This document shows, piece after piece, positions 25,323-32,844 of a DNA stretch of 42,268 bases (its first letter is position 1; every line of letters starts with the position of its first letter). A program made the translations under genes and the position numbers. Origin of the DNA: JANOAR01 sp031411235 (GTDB taxonomy: Bacteria > Verrucomicrobiota > Verrucomicrobiia > Verrucomicrobiales > Verrucomicrobiaceae); the NCBI GenBank assembly GCA_031411235.1, contig JANOAR010000028.1, positions 1 to 42,268 of the forward strand. The letters run 5' to 3'. Under the pieces are notes generated by a model, which was not told where the DNA came from, searched no databases, and saw only the letters and a list, made by a program, of their open reading frames with translations.

Positions 25323-26687
25323 GTGAACGAAACCGAACTCGACCCCAAGCTGCAGAACCTGTGGAAAAAATCCCTCCTCGCCAATGAGCAGAGAAACTGG
25401 GACTACGTCGTCAGCCTCGCCCTGCCCGTGGTGAAGGCCGCACCCATGTTCCTGGAAGCACGCCTGCTGCTGCGCCGTGCCGAAGGCGAACTGGTGAAAA
25501 CGCAGAAGAAAAGCCTGTTTGGCGGTGGCCTCGGCATGACCTTCAAGAGCAGCAAGAAGGATCCCTTCGAGGCCATCGCTGAGTTGGAGGAAAACGTCTT
25601 CCAAAAAGACCCCTTCAACATCAAGGCCAACCAGGAATTCTACGATCACGCGATGCGCGCCAATTTGCCCGCACTAGCGGCGCTGGGCCTGGAGACGATC
25701 CGCGCGGGGCACCCAGCGAATACCAAGATGATGCACCAGCTCGCCGAGCACTACATGGGCCATGGTGAGCCGGAAAAAGCAGGCGAAGTGTACCGCAACA
25801 TCGTTAAAATCGACCCGCGTGATATGTCCGCCAACAAGGGCGAAAAAGACGCCGCCGCCCGCACCTCCATCGAGCGCCAAGGCTGGCAGGGAACCGTCCA
25901 TGACAGCCGCAAAGATGCCGCTGGCGACAACTTGCTGGAGCTGCTGGGCAAGCAGGGCATGACGCGTGAGCAGATGGAAAGTTTGCTCAATCAGCTCTCC
26001 GCGCAGTACGATGCCGAGCCGGAGAACCTGATCGTGGTCAAAAACTTGGCCAACGTGCTGGAGAAGATGGAGAACTATGAGGAAGCGCTCGGCTTCTATA
26101 AATATGCGCTCTCGCTCAATGCCTCGGACGTGTCCATGCAGCGCCGCGTAGAGCTGCTGGAAGACAAAATCCGCGATACTCAGATCGCCAAATTTGAAGC
26201 CGAAATCGAAGCCGATCCCAATGGCCGCGACGTCGCCCAGAAGCGTGCTGAACTCGCCGAGATCAAGCGCACCCGTGGCAAACAAGCCGTGGAAGAAGCC
26301 AAGTCGCGCGTCGATCGCAACCCCACCGACAAGGGCACCCGCTTCGACCTGGGTCAGGCCTACTTCAACTGCGAGATGTACACCGAGGCCATCCCCGAGC
26401 TGCAACAGGCCCGGCAGAACCCGCACATCCGCACCAAAGCCCTGCTGCTGCTGGGCCGGTGCTTCGAGCGCAAAAACATGAACGACCTCGCGGTCAACGC
26501 CTTCACCGAAGCCTCCAAAGAACTCTCCGTCATGGACAACACCAAGAAGGAAGTGCTCTACGAACTGGCGATGGTTTTTGAAAAGTTGCGCAAGCGCGAC
26601 GAGTACCTCGAAGCGCTCAAAGAAATCTACAACAACGACTACGGCTACCGCGACGTGGCCAAGCGTGTGGAGTCGAGCTACTCATAG
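25323..26687 (+). CDS. Tetratricopeptide-repeat protein
   Basis: Predicted 454-aa protein with no signal peptide and a GTG start at 25323. Repeats are visible in two blocks: residues about 80-165 (LAALGLETIRAGHPANTKMM; GEPEKAGEVYRNIVKIDPRD) and about 225-445 (NVLEKMENYEEALGFYKYAL; GQAYFNCEMYTEAIPELQQA), separated by a charged, coiled-coil-prone stretch. A GGGLGMTFKSSKKDPFEAIA segment precedes the first block. It is a cytoplasmic scaffold rather than an enzyme; the partner is unknown. The repeat element at 26711-26827 begins 23 bp after the stop. Confidence 0.8.
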   Translation: MNETELDPKLQNLWKKSLLANEQRNWDYVVSLALPVVKAAPMFLEARLLLRRAEGELVKTQKKSLFGGGLGMTFKSSKKDPFEAIAELEENVFQKDPFNIKANQEFYDHAMRANLPALAALGLETIRAGHPANTKMMHQLAEHYMGHGEPEKAGEVYRNIVKIDPRDMSANKGEKDAAARTSIERQGWQGTVHDSRKDAAGDNLLELLGKQGMTREQMESLLNQLSAQYDAEPENLIVVKNLANVLEKMENYEEALGFYKYALSLNASDVSMQRRVELLEDKIRDTQIAKFEAEIEADPNGRDVAQKRAELAEIKRTRGKQAVEEAKSRVDRNPTDKGTRFDLGQAYFNCEMYTEAIPELQQARQNPHIRTKALLLLGRCFERKNMNDLAVNAFTEASKELSVMDNTKKEVLYELAMVFEKLRKRDEYLEALKEIYNNDYGYRDVAKRVESSYS

Positions 26688-26705
26688 GGTTCAGCGGCAG
26701 GGCAG

Positions 26706-26734
26706 CAGCTAAGCGGTGTTTTCGCGATTAGCTG
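26706..26734 (+). terminator. Hairpin after the TPR gene, possible terminator
   Basis: CAGCTAA (26706-26712) pairs with TTAGCTG (26728-26734), with a short inner CG/CG extension around GTGTTTT. It lies 18 bp after the TPR stop codon and partly overlaps the repeat element. There is no T-tract after it, so termination would be weak. Confidence 0.35.
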
Positions 26735-26827
26735 TCGGAGGGATAAGGAGCAAGGTACAAGGGATAAGGGGAGTGCCTTTGGGTATGCGCTTCACAGATG
26801 GGCTGCCGTTTTGAATTCAAACGCGAA
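26711..26827 (-). repeat. Dispersed ~120-bp intergenic repeat, copy 2
   Basis: Reverse complement of the element at 1-126. Around its core it also carries a perfect 12-bp inverted repeat ATAAGGGGAGTG (26764-26775) / CACTCCCCTTAT (26830-26841), and inside this a 12-bp palindrome TTTGAATTCAAA (26810-26821). It sits between the convergent TPR and sulfatase genes. Confidence 0.8.
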
Positions 26828-26857
26828 GCCACTCCCCTTATTCCTTGTCCCTCTCTG

Positions 26858-28495
26858 TCACGGCTTTGCCTCGCCGTTCGCTTTGCCCTTCCCCTTCGCG
26901 CCCGCCTTGCCTGCGTTCGCCTGTTTCCTCGTCGTCTTCGGCGGTGGAGCTGTGGGGTTCGTATCCTGATACTTCACTTGCAGCACCTTCATCCGCTCCA
27001 TGAGGCTCTCGCGAATCGTCGCGTAGTCGGGGCTGGCGTAGAGGCTTTTCATTTCGTTGGGGTCTTTGTTCAGGTCGAAGAGTTCCCATTCATCGCGGTC
27101 GTAGTAGTGGATGAGTTTGTAGCCTGCATCCGTGCGGATACCGTAGTGCGGGGCGACGTGGTGGGGCTGCGGGTACTCGTAGTAGTGGTAGTAGTGGGCG
27201 TCGCGCCAGTCGGCGGGGCGCTCGCCTTTCAACAACGGCACGAAGCTGCGGCCCTGCATGTCGGCAGGCACGGGTGCGCCAGCGGCTTCGAGGATGGTCT
27301 CGGCAAAGTCGAGAGTGCTCACCAGGTCTTTGTTTTCGCTGCCGGGCTTCGTCACGCCGGGCCAGCGCACCAGCAGCGGCGTGTGGAGCGTCTCCTCGTA
27401 CATCCAGCGTTTGTCGAACCAGCCGTGCTCACCCATGTAGAAGCCCTGGTCGCTGGAGTAGATGACGATGGTGTTCTTCGCCAGGCCCGTTTCATCGAGG
27501 TAATCCAGCACGCGACCGATGCCATCATCCACGCCGGCGACGGTGCTATTGTAGTCCTGCATGTAGCGCTGGTACTTCCAGCGCACGAGGTCTTTGCCCT
27601 GCGGGTTGGCCTTGCGGAAGGCCTCATTTATTGGGTCGTAGTGGGCGTCCCAGGCGGCGCGTTGCCCCGCGTCCATGCGGTTGTACCAGCCACCGCGCTG
27701 GGCACCCGTGCCAGGGTCTTCGTTTTCACCCGCGAGGGGCTTCACCTTCAGGTCAGAGGCCAGCGTCATGTGTTTGTCGATGCCCATCTGGTGCTCGCGA
27801 GCAGGCGAGGCCCGGCCCTCGTAGTCGTCGAACAGCGTCGGCGGCTCGGGGAAGACGACGCCCTTGTAGCGGTCGAGCTGCTTCGGCCCTGGCGACCACT
27901 CGCGATGCGGGGCCTTGTGCCAGTAGCAGAGCATGAAGGGCTTCGTCGGGTCGCGGTCGTCCTTCAGCCATTTCAGCGCCTCGTCCGTGATCACCTCGCT
28001 GACGTAGCCGGGGCGGCTCACCTTGCCCTGGGCCGTGATGAAGTCCGGGTTGTAGTAGTTCCCCTGCCCCGGCAGCACCATCCAGTGGTTGAAGCCCGTG
28101 GGGTCAGTTTCGAGATGCCACTTGCCGATGACGGCAGTCTGGTAGCCCGCCTTTTGCAGCAGCTTCGGGTAGGTCTGCTGCGTGTTGTCGAAGATACTGC
28201 TGTTGTCCGGGAAGCCATTCAGGTGGTTGTACTTGCCCGTGATCACCGTCGCCCGGCTCGGTCCGCAGATCGAGTTCGTGACCAAACAATGGCGGAAGAG
28301 CATCCCCTCCTTGGCGATGCGGTCGAGATTCGGCGTCTTGGCAAACGACGAGCCATACGCGCCGATGGCATTCATCGCGTGGTCATCGCTGAAGATGAAC
28401 AACACATTGGGCCGCTGCGCCTGCTTGGGCGCATCCGCAGCATGGGTGAAAGCCGAGAGGCCGAGGGCGAGAAGTAAGGTGGCTAGGGATCGCAT
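26858..28495 (-). CDS. Secreted sulfatase (formylglycine type)
   Basis: Predicted 545-aa exported enzyme of the arylsulfatase/alkaline phosphatase superfamily. Signal peptide (LATLLLALGLSAFTHAAD); metal-binding Asp-Asp in VLFIFSDDHAMNAIG (37-38); the catalytic motif CGPSRATVITG with Cys77 (C-x-P-S-R, oxidised to formylglycine by a sulfatase-modifying enzyme); and later IVIYSSDQGFYMGEHGWFDK with the second metal ligands. The C-terminus after about residue 515 is lysine/glycine/alanine-rich and low complexity. Sulfatases of this type remove sulfate esters from algal polysaccharides or host glycans. No glycan gene neighbours or formylglycine-generating enzyme gene is in the window. Confidence 0.93.
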   Translation of the reverse strand: MRSLATLLLALGLSAFTHAADAPKQAQRPNVLFIFSDDHAMNAIGAYGSSFAKTPNLDRIAKEGMLFRHCLVTNSICGPSRATVITGKYNHLNGFPDNSSIFDNTQQTYPKLLQKAGYQTAVIGKWHLETDPTGFNHWMVLPGQGNYYNPDFITAQGKVSRPGYVSEVITDEALKWLKDDRDPTKPFMLCYWHKAPHREWSPGPKQLDRYKGVVFPEPPTLFDDYEGRASPAREHQMGIDKHMTLASDLKVKPLAGENEDPGTGAQRGGWYNRMDAGQRAAWDAHYDPINEAFRKANPQGKDLVRWKYQRYMQDYNSTVAGVDDGIGRVLDYLDETGLAKNTIVIYSSDQGFYMGEHGWFDKRWMYEETLHTPLLVRWPGVTKPGSENKDLVSTLDFAETILEAAGAPVPADMQGRSFVPLLKGERPADWRDAHYYHYYEYPQPHHVAPHYGIRTDAGYKLIHYYDRDEWELFDLNKDPNEMKSLYASPDYATIRESLMERMKVLQVKYQDTNPTAPPPKTTRKQANAGKAGAKGKGKANGEAKP

Positions 28496-29076
28496 GGGAC
28501 GCTGGGAACGTGGCGAGCGCCTTGTTCTTATCGCGCAAGCGGCCCGGGCCTCACCTTCTGCCGTTCAGGATCAGCTCATTCAGCTTGTTCACGATCTGCT
28601 GCATCTTGCTCAGACTTTTGGGGCAACAAGAGCCGAAACTCACCTCTCGTGCGGTACCGCAAGGCCGTCTCGTGCCACCGCAAGAGCCCTCTGCGGTACC
28701 TCAAGGCCGCCTCGTCAGGGCCAAAAAGAGCCATTTTGGCGCTATATTTCACCTTCTTCCGCCTCACCGACTCGCTGCAACCAAGCAATAGCAAGGATTC
28801 CAGGCCCATTAAGCCCTGTTGCGTGTCCCGTGGATCGGTTGCGGCCATTCCTCCAATCCCATTTTCATCCAATCATTCAGCAGGCACCACTGGTGGCCCC
28901 CTTTGCAAAGGTGCCCCCAGCACCAAGCTCATTCGGGGTTCTTTGCTGCCTGTGCGCGTCATAGTCCGATCTATTTGTCTGACGATCAAAAATTCAGCCC
29001 ATTAGGGAACATTTTCTCGACAGGCCCGCATCAAACACACACAAATGTTAGACAATCCACTGCTAGGCGGCAAAAC
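28496..29076. other. Gene-poor stretch with degenerate tandem repeats
   Basis: 581 bp without a convincing gene. Two 24-bp direct repeats (28650-28673 and 28692-28715, TGCGGTACCGCAAGGCCGTC versus TGCGGTACCTCAAGGCCGCC at their starts) flank a more degenerate unit, giving roughly 21-bp units. GCCAAAA/TTTTGGC at 28720-28740 makes a hairpin. On the minus strand, a 30-codon frame from a GTG at 28643 to a stop at 28551 reads KSLSKMQQIVNKLNELILNG; it could be a short peptide or a gene remnant upstream of the sulfatase. The rest (28750-29076) shows nothing I can name. Confidence 0.5.
28650..28715 (+). repeat. Degenerate ~21-bp tandem repeat
   Basis: Two near-identical 24-bp units at 28650-28673 and 28692-28715 with a diverged unit between. 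On the plus strand the units encode heptapeptide-like repeats (AVPQGRLVPPQEPS / AVPQGRLVRAKKSH); on the minus strand ALRYRRG / LLRWHET / ALRYRTR. The first unit starts with a 12-bp palindrome TGCGGTACCGCA. Confidence 0.65.
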
Positions 29077-29454
29077 ATGAGCGTATCCATTTACTACACA
29101 GCGAAACGTAAACAACCACTCACAGCGACCGAGCGGAATGCTATCGATGCCGCAATAGCGCGGTTTGCAGTCGAGGATCAGCTTGAAGAGTATTTTCGGA
29201 GTGGGACTGGTTTGAATTGGGAGTCGTTTTGCATTTATGATGCCACCCAGCCTACTGAAGCAGGTATTGTCTTGGAAGGAGCCACGAAGCTTCCTGATAA
29301 TTCCGAGGATGCCATGTGGATCGGCCTTCAGCATTGGTGTCAATTGCTCACAGAGATCCACCTCCAGTTATCCGGCGCGAACTGGCACGTTCACGTAGAT
29401 GATCATGCCATCGTCTGGGACAACACAAGCAACTCGTTCGATCCTTCGCAGTAA
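29077..29454 (+). CDS. Small protein of unknown function
   Basis: Predicted 125-aa soluble protein, not assigned to a named family. It starts MSVSIYYTAKRKQPLTATER and contains GLNWESFCIYDA, then WCQLLTEIHLQL and a C-terminal ANWHVHVDDHAIVWDN with three histidines. The composition (balanced charge, no low complexity) supports coding. The ATG at 29077 has no upstream partner gene; the stretch before it is gene-poor. It is lower in GC than its neighbours, consistent with recent acquisition. It lies upstream of the toxin-antitoxin pair but 243 bp away. Confidence 0.65.
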   Translation: MSVSIYYTAKRKQPLTATERNAIDAAIARFAVEDQLEEYFRSGTGLNWESFCIYDATQPTEAGIVLEGATKLPDNSEDAMWIGLQHWCQLLTEIHLQLSGANWHVHVDDHAIVWDNTSNSFDPSQ

Positions 29455-29520
29455 GCAAGAAGCCGAACCCTCAAAGCTAACGGTTGTTGAAGCCTGTTTG
29501 GCTGCAAAGCGGCTCCACCC

Positions 29521-29580
29521 AGACGAAGCCATCTTGCAGAGCCTGCGCAGCGGACATCCAGGAGATTCTGGAGACGCTGG
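29521..29580 (+). pseudogene. Remnant resembling the 3' end of a DNA methyltransferase gene
   Basis: The 28 bp at 29553-29580 (GACATCCAGGAGATTCTGGA onward) match the methyltransferase gene at 41673-41700 (minus strand) at 27 of 28 positions, and translate to ADIQEILETL in both. Upstream, CGAAGCCATC (29524-29533) matches CGAGGCCATC at the equivalent place in the intact gene, with a short deletion between. No surrounding reading frame continues the homology, so this reads as a scrap of a related gene. Confidence 0.5.
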
Positions 29581-29667
29581 GAAGAGCGAAGCGGCGAAAA
29601 GACTTCGAGCTAGGAGCACTCTGTTCCCAAGCCCTTCGCGCCAGCACGGCGGAGATTTGGCATGAAA

Positions 29668-29682
29668 GCGTGACCGTCACGC
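29668..29682. promoter_or_regulatory. Palindrome upstream of the MNT/HEPN pair, candidate operator
   Basis: GCGTGAC-C-GTCACGC, a perfect 7+7-bp inverted repeat around one base, ending 15 bp before the antitoxin ATG. Toxin-antitoxin operons are commonly autoregulated, and this position fits; no clear promoter elements are visible. Confidence 0.4.
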
Positions 29683-29697
29683 GGTATTGTCGATGCC

Positions 29698-30006
29698 ATG
29701 AAGACTCTGGAAGAACTCCCCATCAAGATCGACCGCGAGAAGATCGCGCAGTTCTGCCGTGAGCGGGGCATTCGGAAGATGAGCCTTTTTGGCAGCGTGG
29801 TGCGGAACGACTTCAATCCCGAACGAAGTGATGTCGATGTGCTGGTGGAATTCGCGCCGGATCGTATCCCCAGCTGGGAGTTCTTCGACTGGGGGGAGGA
29901 TCTGGAGCCGATCTTTGGCCGGAAGGTGGATCTAATGAGCCGGGTGAACAAATATGTGTGGCCCTTTGTGAAACAAGACCTGACGCCAATCTATGAGCAA
30001 GCATGA
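29698..30006 (+). CDS. mntA: MNT-type nucleotidyltransferase antitoxin (MntA-like)
   Basis: Predicted 102-aa minimal nucleotidyltransferase. It carries the motif GSVVRNDFNPERSDVDVLV (residues 32-50; Gly32-Ser33, Arg36, Asp45, Asp47) and a third acidic residue in GRKVDLMS (Asp78), the catalytic triad of MNT proteins. MntA-type antitoxins neutralise a paired HepT toxin by transferring AMP to a tyrosine beside its active site. The HEPN gene follows with a 14-bp overlap, so the two are co-translated. The ATG at 29698 is preceded by a palindrome at 29668-29682. Confidence 0.9.
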   Translation: MKTLEELPIKIDREKIAQFCRERGIRKMSLFGSVVRNDFNPERSDVDVLVEFAPDRIPSWEFFDWGEDLEPIFGRKVDLMSRVNKYVWPFVKQDLTPIYEQA

Positions 30007-30367
30007 CCCGAGGGTAACACTGCAACAATTGCGCGAAGCCGCCCAACAGGCGACGGATTTGTGCTCGATGCACACGCTGGCGGAGATCGAAGTGGACTGG
30101 ATCAAGCGTCTGGCCTTTGAGCGCTGCTTTGAGATCGTGGGGGAAGCGATCAAACGACTGCCCCGAGAACTGCGCGAGCGCTACGCCGAACACGACTGGC
30201 GTGGTGCAGCAGGTACACGGGATAGGATTGCGCATGGCTACGACTGGGTGGATCACGCGGTGCTCTGGAAAGCCGTGCATAACAAGTTCCCCGGGTTGTT
30301 CGCTACAACGGAGCTAATGCTCGCGGAGCTGGGTGGCGCACTCCCGACTGAGGAACAAGACGCATGA
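29993..30367 (+). CDS. hepT: HEPN-domain toxin (HepT-like, DUF86)
   Basis: Predicted 124-aa HEPN RNase. The catalytic signature RX4HXY is intact: TRDRIAHGYDWVD with Arg76, His81 and Tyr83. A helical core (LAFERCFEIVGEAIKRLPRE) matches DUF86. HepT toxins cleave RNA (tRNA in studied cases) and are silenced when the partner MntA adenylylates the tyrosine of this motif. The start overlaps the antitoxin gene by 14 bp. The pair is complete, with all key residues, so it should be functional. Confidence 0.92.
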   Translation: MSKHDPRVTLQQLREAAQQATDLCSMHTLAEIEVDWIKRLAFERCFEIVGEAIKRLPRELRERYAEHDWRGAAGTRDRIAHGYDWVDHAVLWKAVHNKFPGLFATTELMLAELGGALPTEEQDA

Positions 30368-30368
30368 G

Positions 30369-30426
30369 TGGGTACCCAGAGTTGTTCCAACCCTGGGCTC
30401 AATGACGAAAGCCCTTTGGGCTTGGG
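30369..30426. repeat. Short palindromic intergenic sequence, possible repeat element
   Basis: Between the HEPN toxin and the glycosyltransferase: a 10-bp palindrome TGGGTACCCA (30369-30378), then a CCAACCCTGGGCTC block, then a hairpin AAGCCC-TTT-GGGCTT (30409-30423). Only one copy is in the window, so repeat status is a guess; the hairpin could instead terminate the toxin-antitoxin transcript. Confidence 0.35.
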
Positions 30427-30471
30427 AATAATCGGGAAGGCGTGAGCACTGCGATGGGACGGGCCAGTCTG

Positions 30472-32340
30472 TTACCTCAGCCGCCACACCTGCCGCGTCT
30501 GCGCGTGGTCGAGGCCGCCGAGGGTGGCGATGTTTTCAAAGGTGCCTGGGTCATTGAGGAGGCTCATGATGTCGGGCCAGCGGTCGCGAGCGAGTTTGGG
30601 ATTGCCTAAATTGACTAACAGGGGCCGCGCCTCGCGCCTCGCCTGCGCGATGAGTTGATCCAGTTCGCTGCGTGTTTCGATCTCGATGCTCGCAGGATCA
30701 TAACCAGGGCGTGTGAGGCAGAACTGCACGGTGATGGGGTCGTGTTGCAGGTCGATGAGCCTGGGGTTTAGCACGGTGCGTGTGAGGCGCGTGGCGGCGA
30801 GGTTGGGCTCAATGTCATGGCTGCGCAGGATGCTGTTGATAGGCTGCCAAAGGGTGCAGGGCACGGCGAGGCCGAGCAGGGCAGCGAAGGCGTAGGCTCG
30901 CGGCGGCACAGTCGTTGCGAGCCGGTCGATGCCCACCGCGACCAGCATGGCAAAAGCTGGCAAACAAGGCGCGGCATACCAGGCGAGGAGCACGCTGGAG
31001 GCCAGGGTGCCGTGGATGAAAATGGATCCCATGGGCAGGAGCATCGCGACCAACAGCCAGCGATGCCGAGCCGTGCCACGGGCGAAGACTGAGACGCCGA
31101 GGCTGAAGAGCGCGGCGACGACACCGAGTTGCAGGGCCAGTCGCAGGCCATGTGTTGCCCAGTCCACATCGCGCCCCTGCCACAGGATGGCGGGGTCATC
31201 CGCCGTGGACCAGGATTGTCCGCTGAACAAAAACGAGAGGGAATCCATGAGCCAGGGCCATTGCGAAGAACCGCCCTGCGCTCGGCCTGTGCTCAGCCAT
31301 GCCTGAAGCTGTGGCACGGCGGGCAGCAGCACGGGCAGGGTGATGGCGGCACCGAGGAGGCAACTGAGGAGCCAGCGACGGGGCTGTGCGCTGGCGGTAT
31401 CATCCGCACGGCGCTGCCAGAGGGTGAGGACGGCAAAGGCATTCAGCGCCACGAGCCAATGGATTTGCAGAATCCAGGTGCAAAGCAGCAGGGCTTGGCA
31501 GACGCCGTAGCCCAGCCACCAGCGCCACTGCCCGGTGCGCAGGCCACGCAGTAGCAGCAGCACGGCGAGCGGCCAGAGACTGAAGAGCAGGCCGTAGCCG
31601 CGCGCTTCGCTGGCGTAACGGACGAACCAAGGATGCAGGGCGAGCAGCGCGGCGGCGATGAGTCCGGCACGCGGCAGGCCTAGTTCCGCCAGCAACGCCC
31701 AGACGAGGAAGAGGGCGGCGAGGGCGCTGAGCAGCGCGGGCAGGCGAAGGGCGAAGGTGCTGAAGTACAGCTCGCCAGGATCGCTGGAGGGTTGGTAGAG
31801 CACGGTGTGCGATGCCTTGGCCAGCACGGAATAGACGGCGTGGTTGTTGGGCGTGCGATAGTCCCACAGGGATTGCAGCCAGCTCACGGGGTAGAATTTG
31901 AGCTGGTCGGTTTTATCGACGCGGTACTCGCCGACCATGGAACGGCGCATTGACCATTCCTCATCGCACCACAGGCTCTGCGAGAGGCGTGGAGCGGTCT
32001 GGATGAGGGTGGCGATGAGGCAGGTGGTCAGCACCGCGAGGGTGAGCAGGAAGGGAGTGCGGGCTTTGGGGTTTTGCGGTGATGATGAAGCGCCCACAGG
32101 CTGGAAGCCTGTGCCACCCCTGAGCCACCAGGGCAAAGTGACCGCGACGAGACCTAGCAAGAGGGCGTCGATGACCAAAGCGCGAGGCACGCACAGCCGC
32201 ACCTGCAACAACCATGGCGGCATGACGCGGCCCTTGGCGAGATGGACGAATTCCGGGTGCGAGAGGGCGATGAGGAAAAGGGCGAGAGCGAGGGCTGCGA
32301 GCAACCAACGGCAGGCGGTTATCGTGAGGCGGAGGCGCAT
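30472..32340 (-). CDS. GT-C fold membrane glycosyltransferase (ArnT/PMT-like)
   Basis: Predicted 622-aa polytopic membrane protein. It has the acidic first-loop motif of GT-C enzymes (QSLWCDEEWSMRRS, Asp126-Glu127-Glu128), then DYRTPNNHAVYSVL, LRLPALLSALAALFLVWALL and WFVRYASEARGYGLLFSLW, as in glycosyltransferase families 39/83 that use a polyprenyl-phosphate sugar donor. At least ten hydrophobic spans follow, with a soluble C-terminal domain from about 520 (TRTVLNPRLIDLQHDPITVQ). Residues 76-82 read GTGFQPV, encoded by a palindromic repeat at 32093-32120 inserted in frame in the loop between the second and third membrane helices. The acceptor is unknown. Confidence 0.8.
   Translation of the reverse strand: MRLRLTITACRWLLAALALALFLIALSHPEFVHLAKGRVMPPWLLQVRLCVPRALVIDALLLGLVAVTLPWWLRGGTGFQPVGASSSPQNPKARTPFLLTLAVLTTCLIATLIQTAPRLSQSLWCDEEWSMRRSMVGEYRVDKTDQLKFYPVSWLQSLWDYRTPNNHAVYSVLAKASHTVLYQPSSDPGELYFSTFALRLPALLSALAALFLVWALLAELGLPRAGLIAAALLALHPWFVRYASEARGYGLLFSLWPLAVLLLLRGLRTGQWRWWLGYGVCQALLLCTWILQIHWLVALNAFAVLTLWQRRADDTASAQPRRWLLSCLLGAAITLPVLLPAVPQLQAWLSTGRAQGGSSQWPWLMDSLSFLFSGQSWSTADDPAILWQGRDVDWATHGLRLALQLGVVAALFSLGVSVFARGTARHRWLLVAMLLPMGSIFIHGTLASSVLLAWYAAPCLPAFAMLVAVGIDRLATTVPPRAYAFAALLGLAVPCTLWQPINSILRSHDIEPNLAATRLTRTVLNPRLIDLQHDPITVQFCLTRPGYDPASIEIETRSELDQLIAQARREARPLLVNLGNPKLARDRWPDIMSLLNDPGTFENIATLGGLDHAQTRQVWRLR
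32093..32120 (-). repeat. Palindromic repeat inserted in frame in a glycosyltransferase gene
   Basis: An 8-bp stem (CACAGGCT / AGCCTGTG at 32095-32102 and 32106-32113) around GGA, followed by CCACCCC. On the gene strand it encodes GGTGFQPVG. I associate this peptide with a widespread Verrucomicrobia/Planctomycetes repeat (from memory, not verifiable here). Confidence 0.65.
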
Positions 32341-32418
32341 AGGCTTGCGAAAAAACAGGTGGCTTGGGTGGGAAGAAGCGCCGTCCTCGCCTTGCTCGCG
32401 TAAGAGGCTACGAGTCGA

Positions 32419-32844
32419 TCAAAAGCGAATGTCCATCAGGCCTTGCGCGGCGAGTTCGCTATTCAGCTTGGTGGCGGCATGGGCACCTGCGTCGCGCAGG
32501 GCGGCATCACTGCCGGGATTGTCTGCCAAAACTTGCCAGGCGGAGAGCATGGGTTGCCAGGCGTCTTGCAGGTCGTTGGGCAGGCCTTCAGCGGGCACTT
32601 GCTTCATGCGTTTGGCGATCTCTTTCAGCAAGGCTTTGCGTTCGGCTTCGGTCTTGGTGGGCTGGGATTGCCGCCACTGGAAGATCTCGCGCAGGGCGTT
32701 GCCGAACTTCATGACGGCGGCTTGTTTGAAGCTGGCTTTGGCAGCGGCTTCTTCGTGCTGGGCGCGCTTGGACTTGGGAGCTTCGCGCTTTTTGCAGGCG
32801 GGGGCGGCGAATAGGCAGAGAAGGATGAGGGCGTGGTACTTCAT
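32419..32844 (-). CDS. Lipoprotein of unknown function in the DUF1501 operon
   Basis: Predicted 141-aa lipoprotein: signal with lipobox AAPAC (Cys17), then a lysine-rich linker and an alpha-helical domain (MKFGNALREIFQWRQSQPTK; ERKALLKEIAKRMKQVPAEG). No family recognised. Its ATG overlaps the stop of the DUF1501 gene by 4 bp, so the two are co-translated. It is last of three genes transcribed leftward (37556 to 32419) and probably part of the same surface function. Confidence 0.7.
   Translation of the reverse strand: MKYHALILLCLFAAPACKKREAPKSKRAQHEEAAAKASFKQAAVMKFGNALREIFQWRQSQPTKTEAERKALLKEIAKRMKQVPAEGLPNDLQDAWQPMLSAWQVLADNPGSDAALRDAGAHAATKLNSELAAQGLMDIRF

Noticed and set aside
26798..28477. 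A 559-codon open frame on the plus strand
   Set aside because: It is antisense to the sulfatase, which has all catalytic motifs and a signal peptide. Its composition (valine, arginine, alanine-rich) is what a GC-rich gene gives when read in reverse.
28576..28872. A 98-codon minus-strand frame in the gene-poor stretch
   Set aside because: The repeat unit, not a protein, explains its heptad pattern; no independent sign of coding.
29657..29690. TTGGCA ... TATTGT as a promoter for the toxin-antitoxin pair
   Set aside because: The spacing is 22 bp, too long for a standard promoter, and the leader would be only a few bases.
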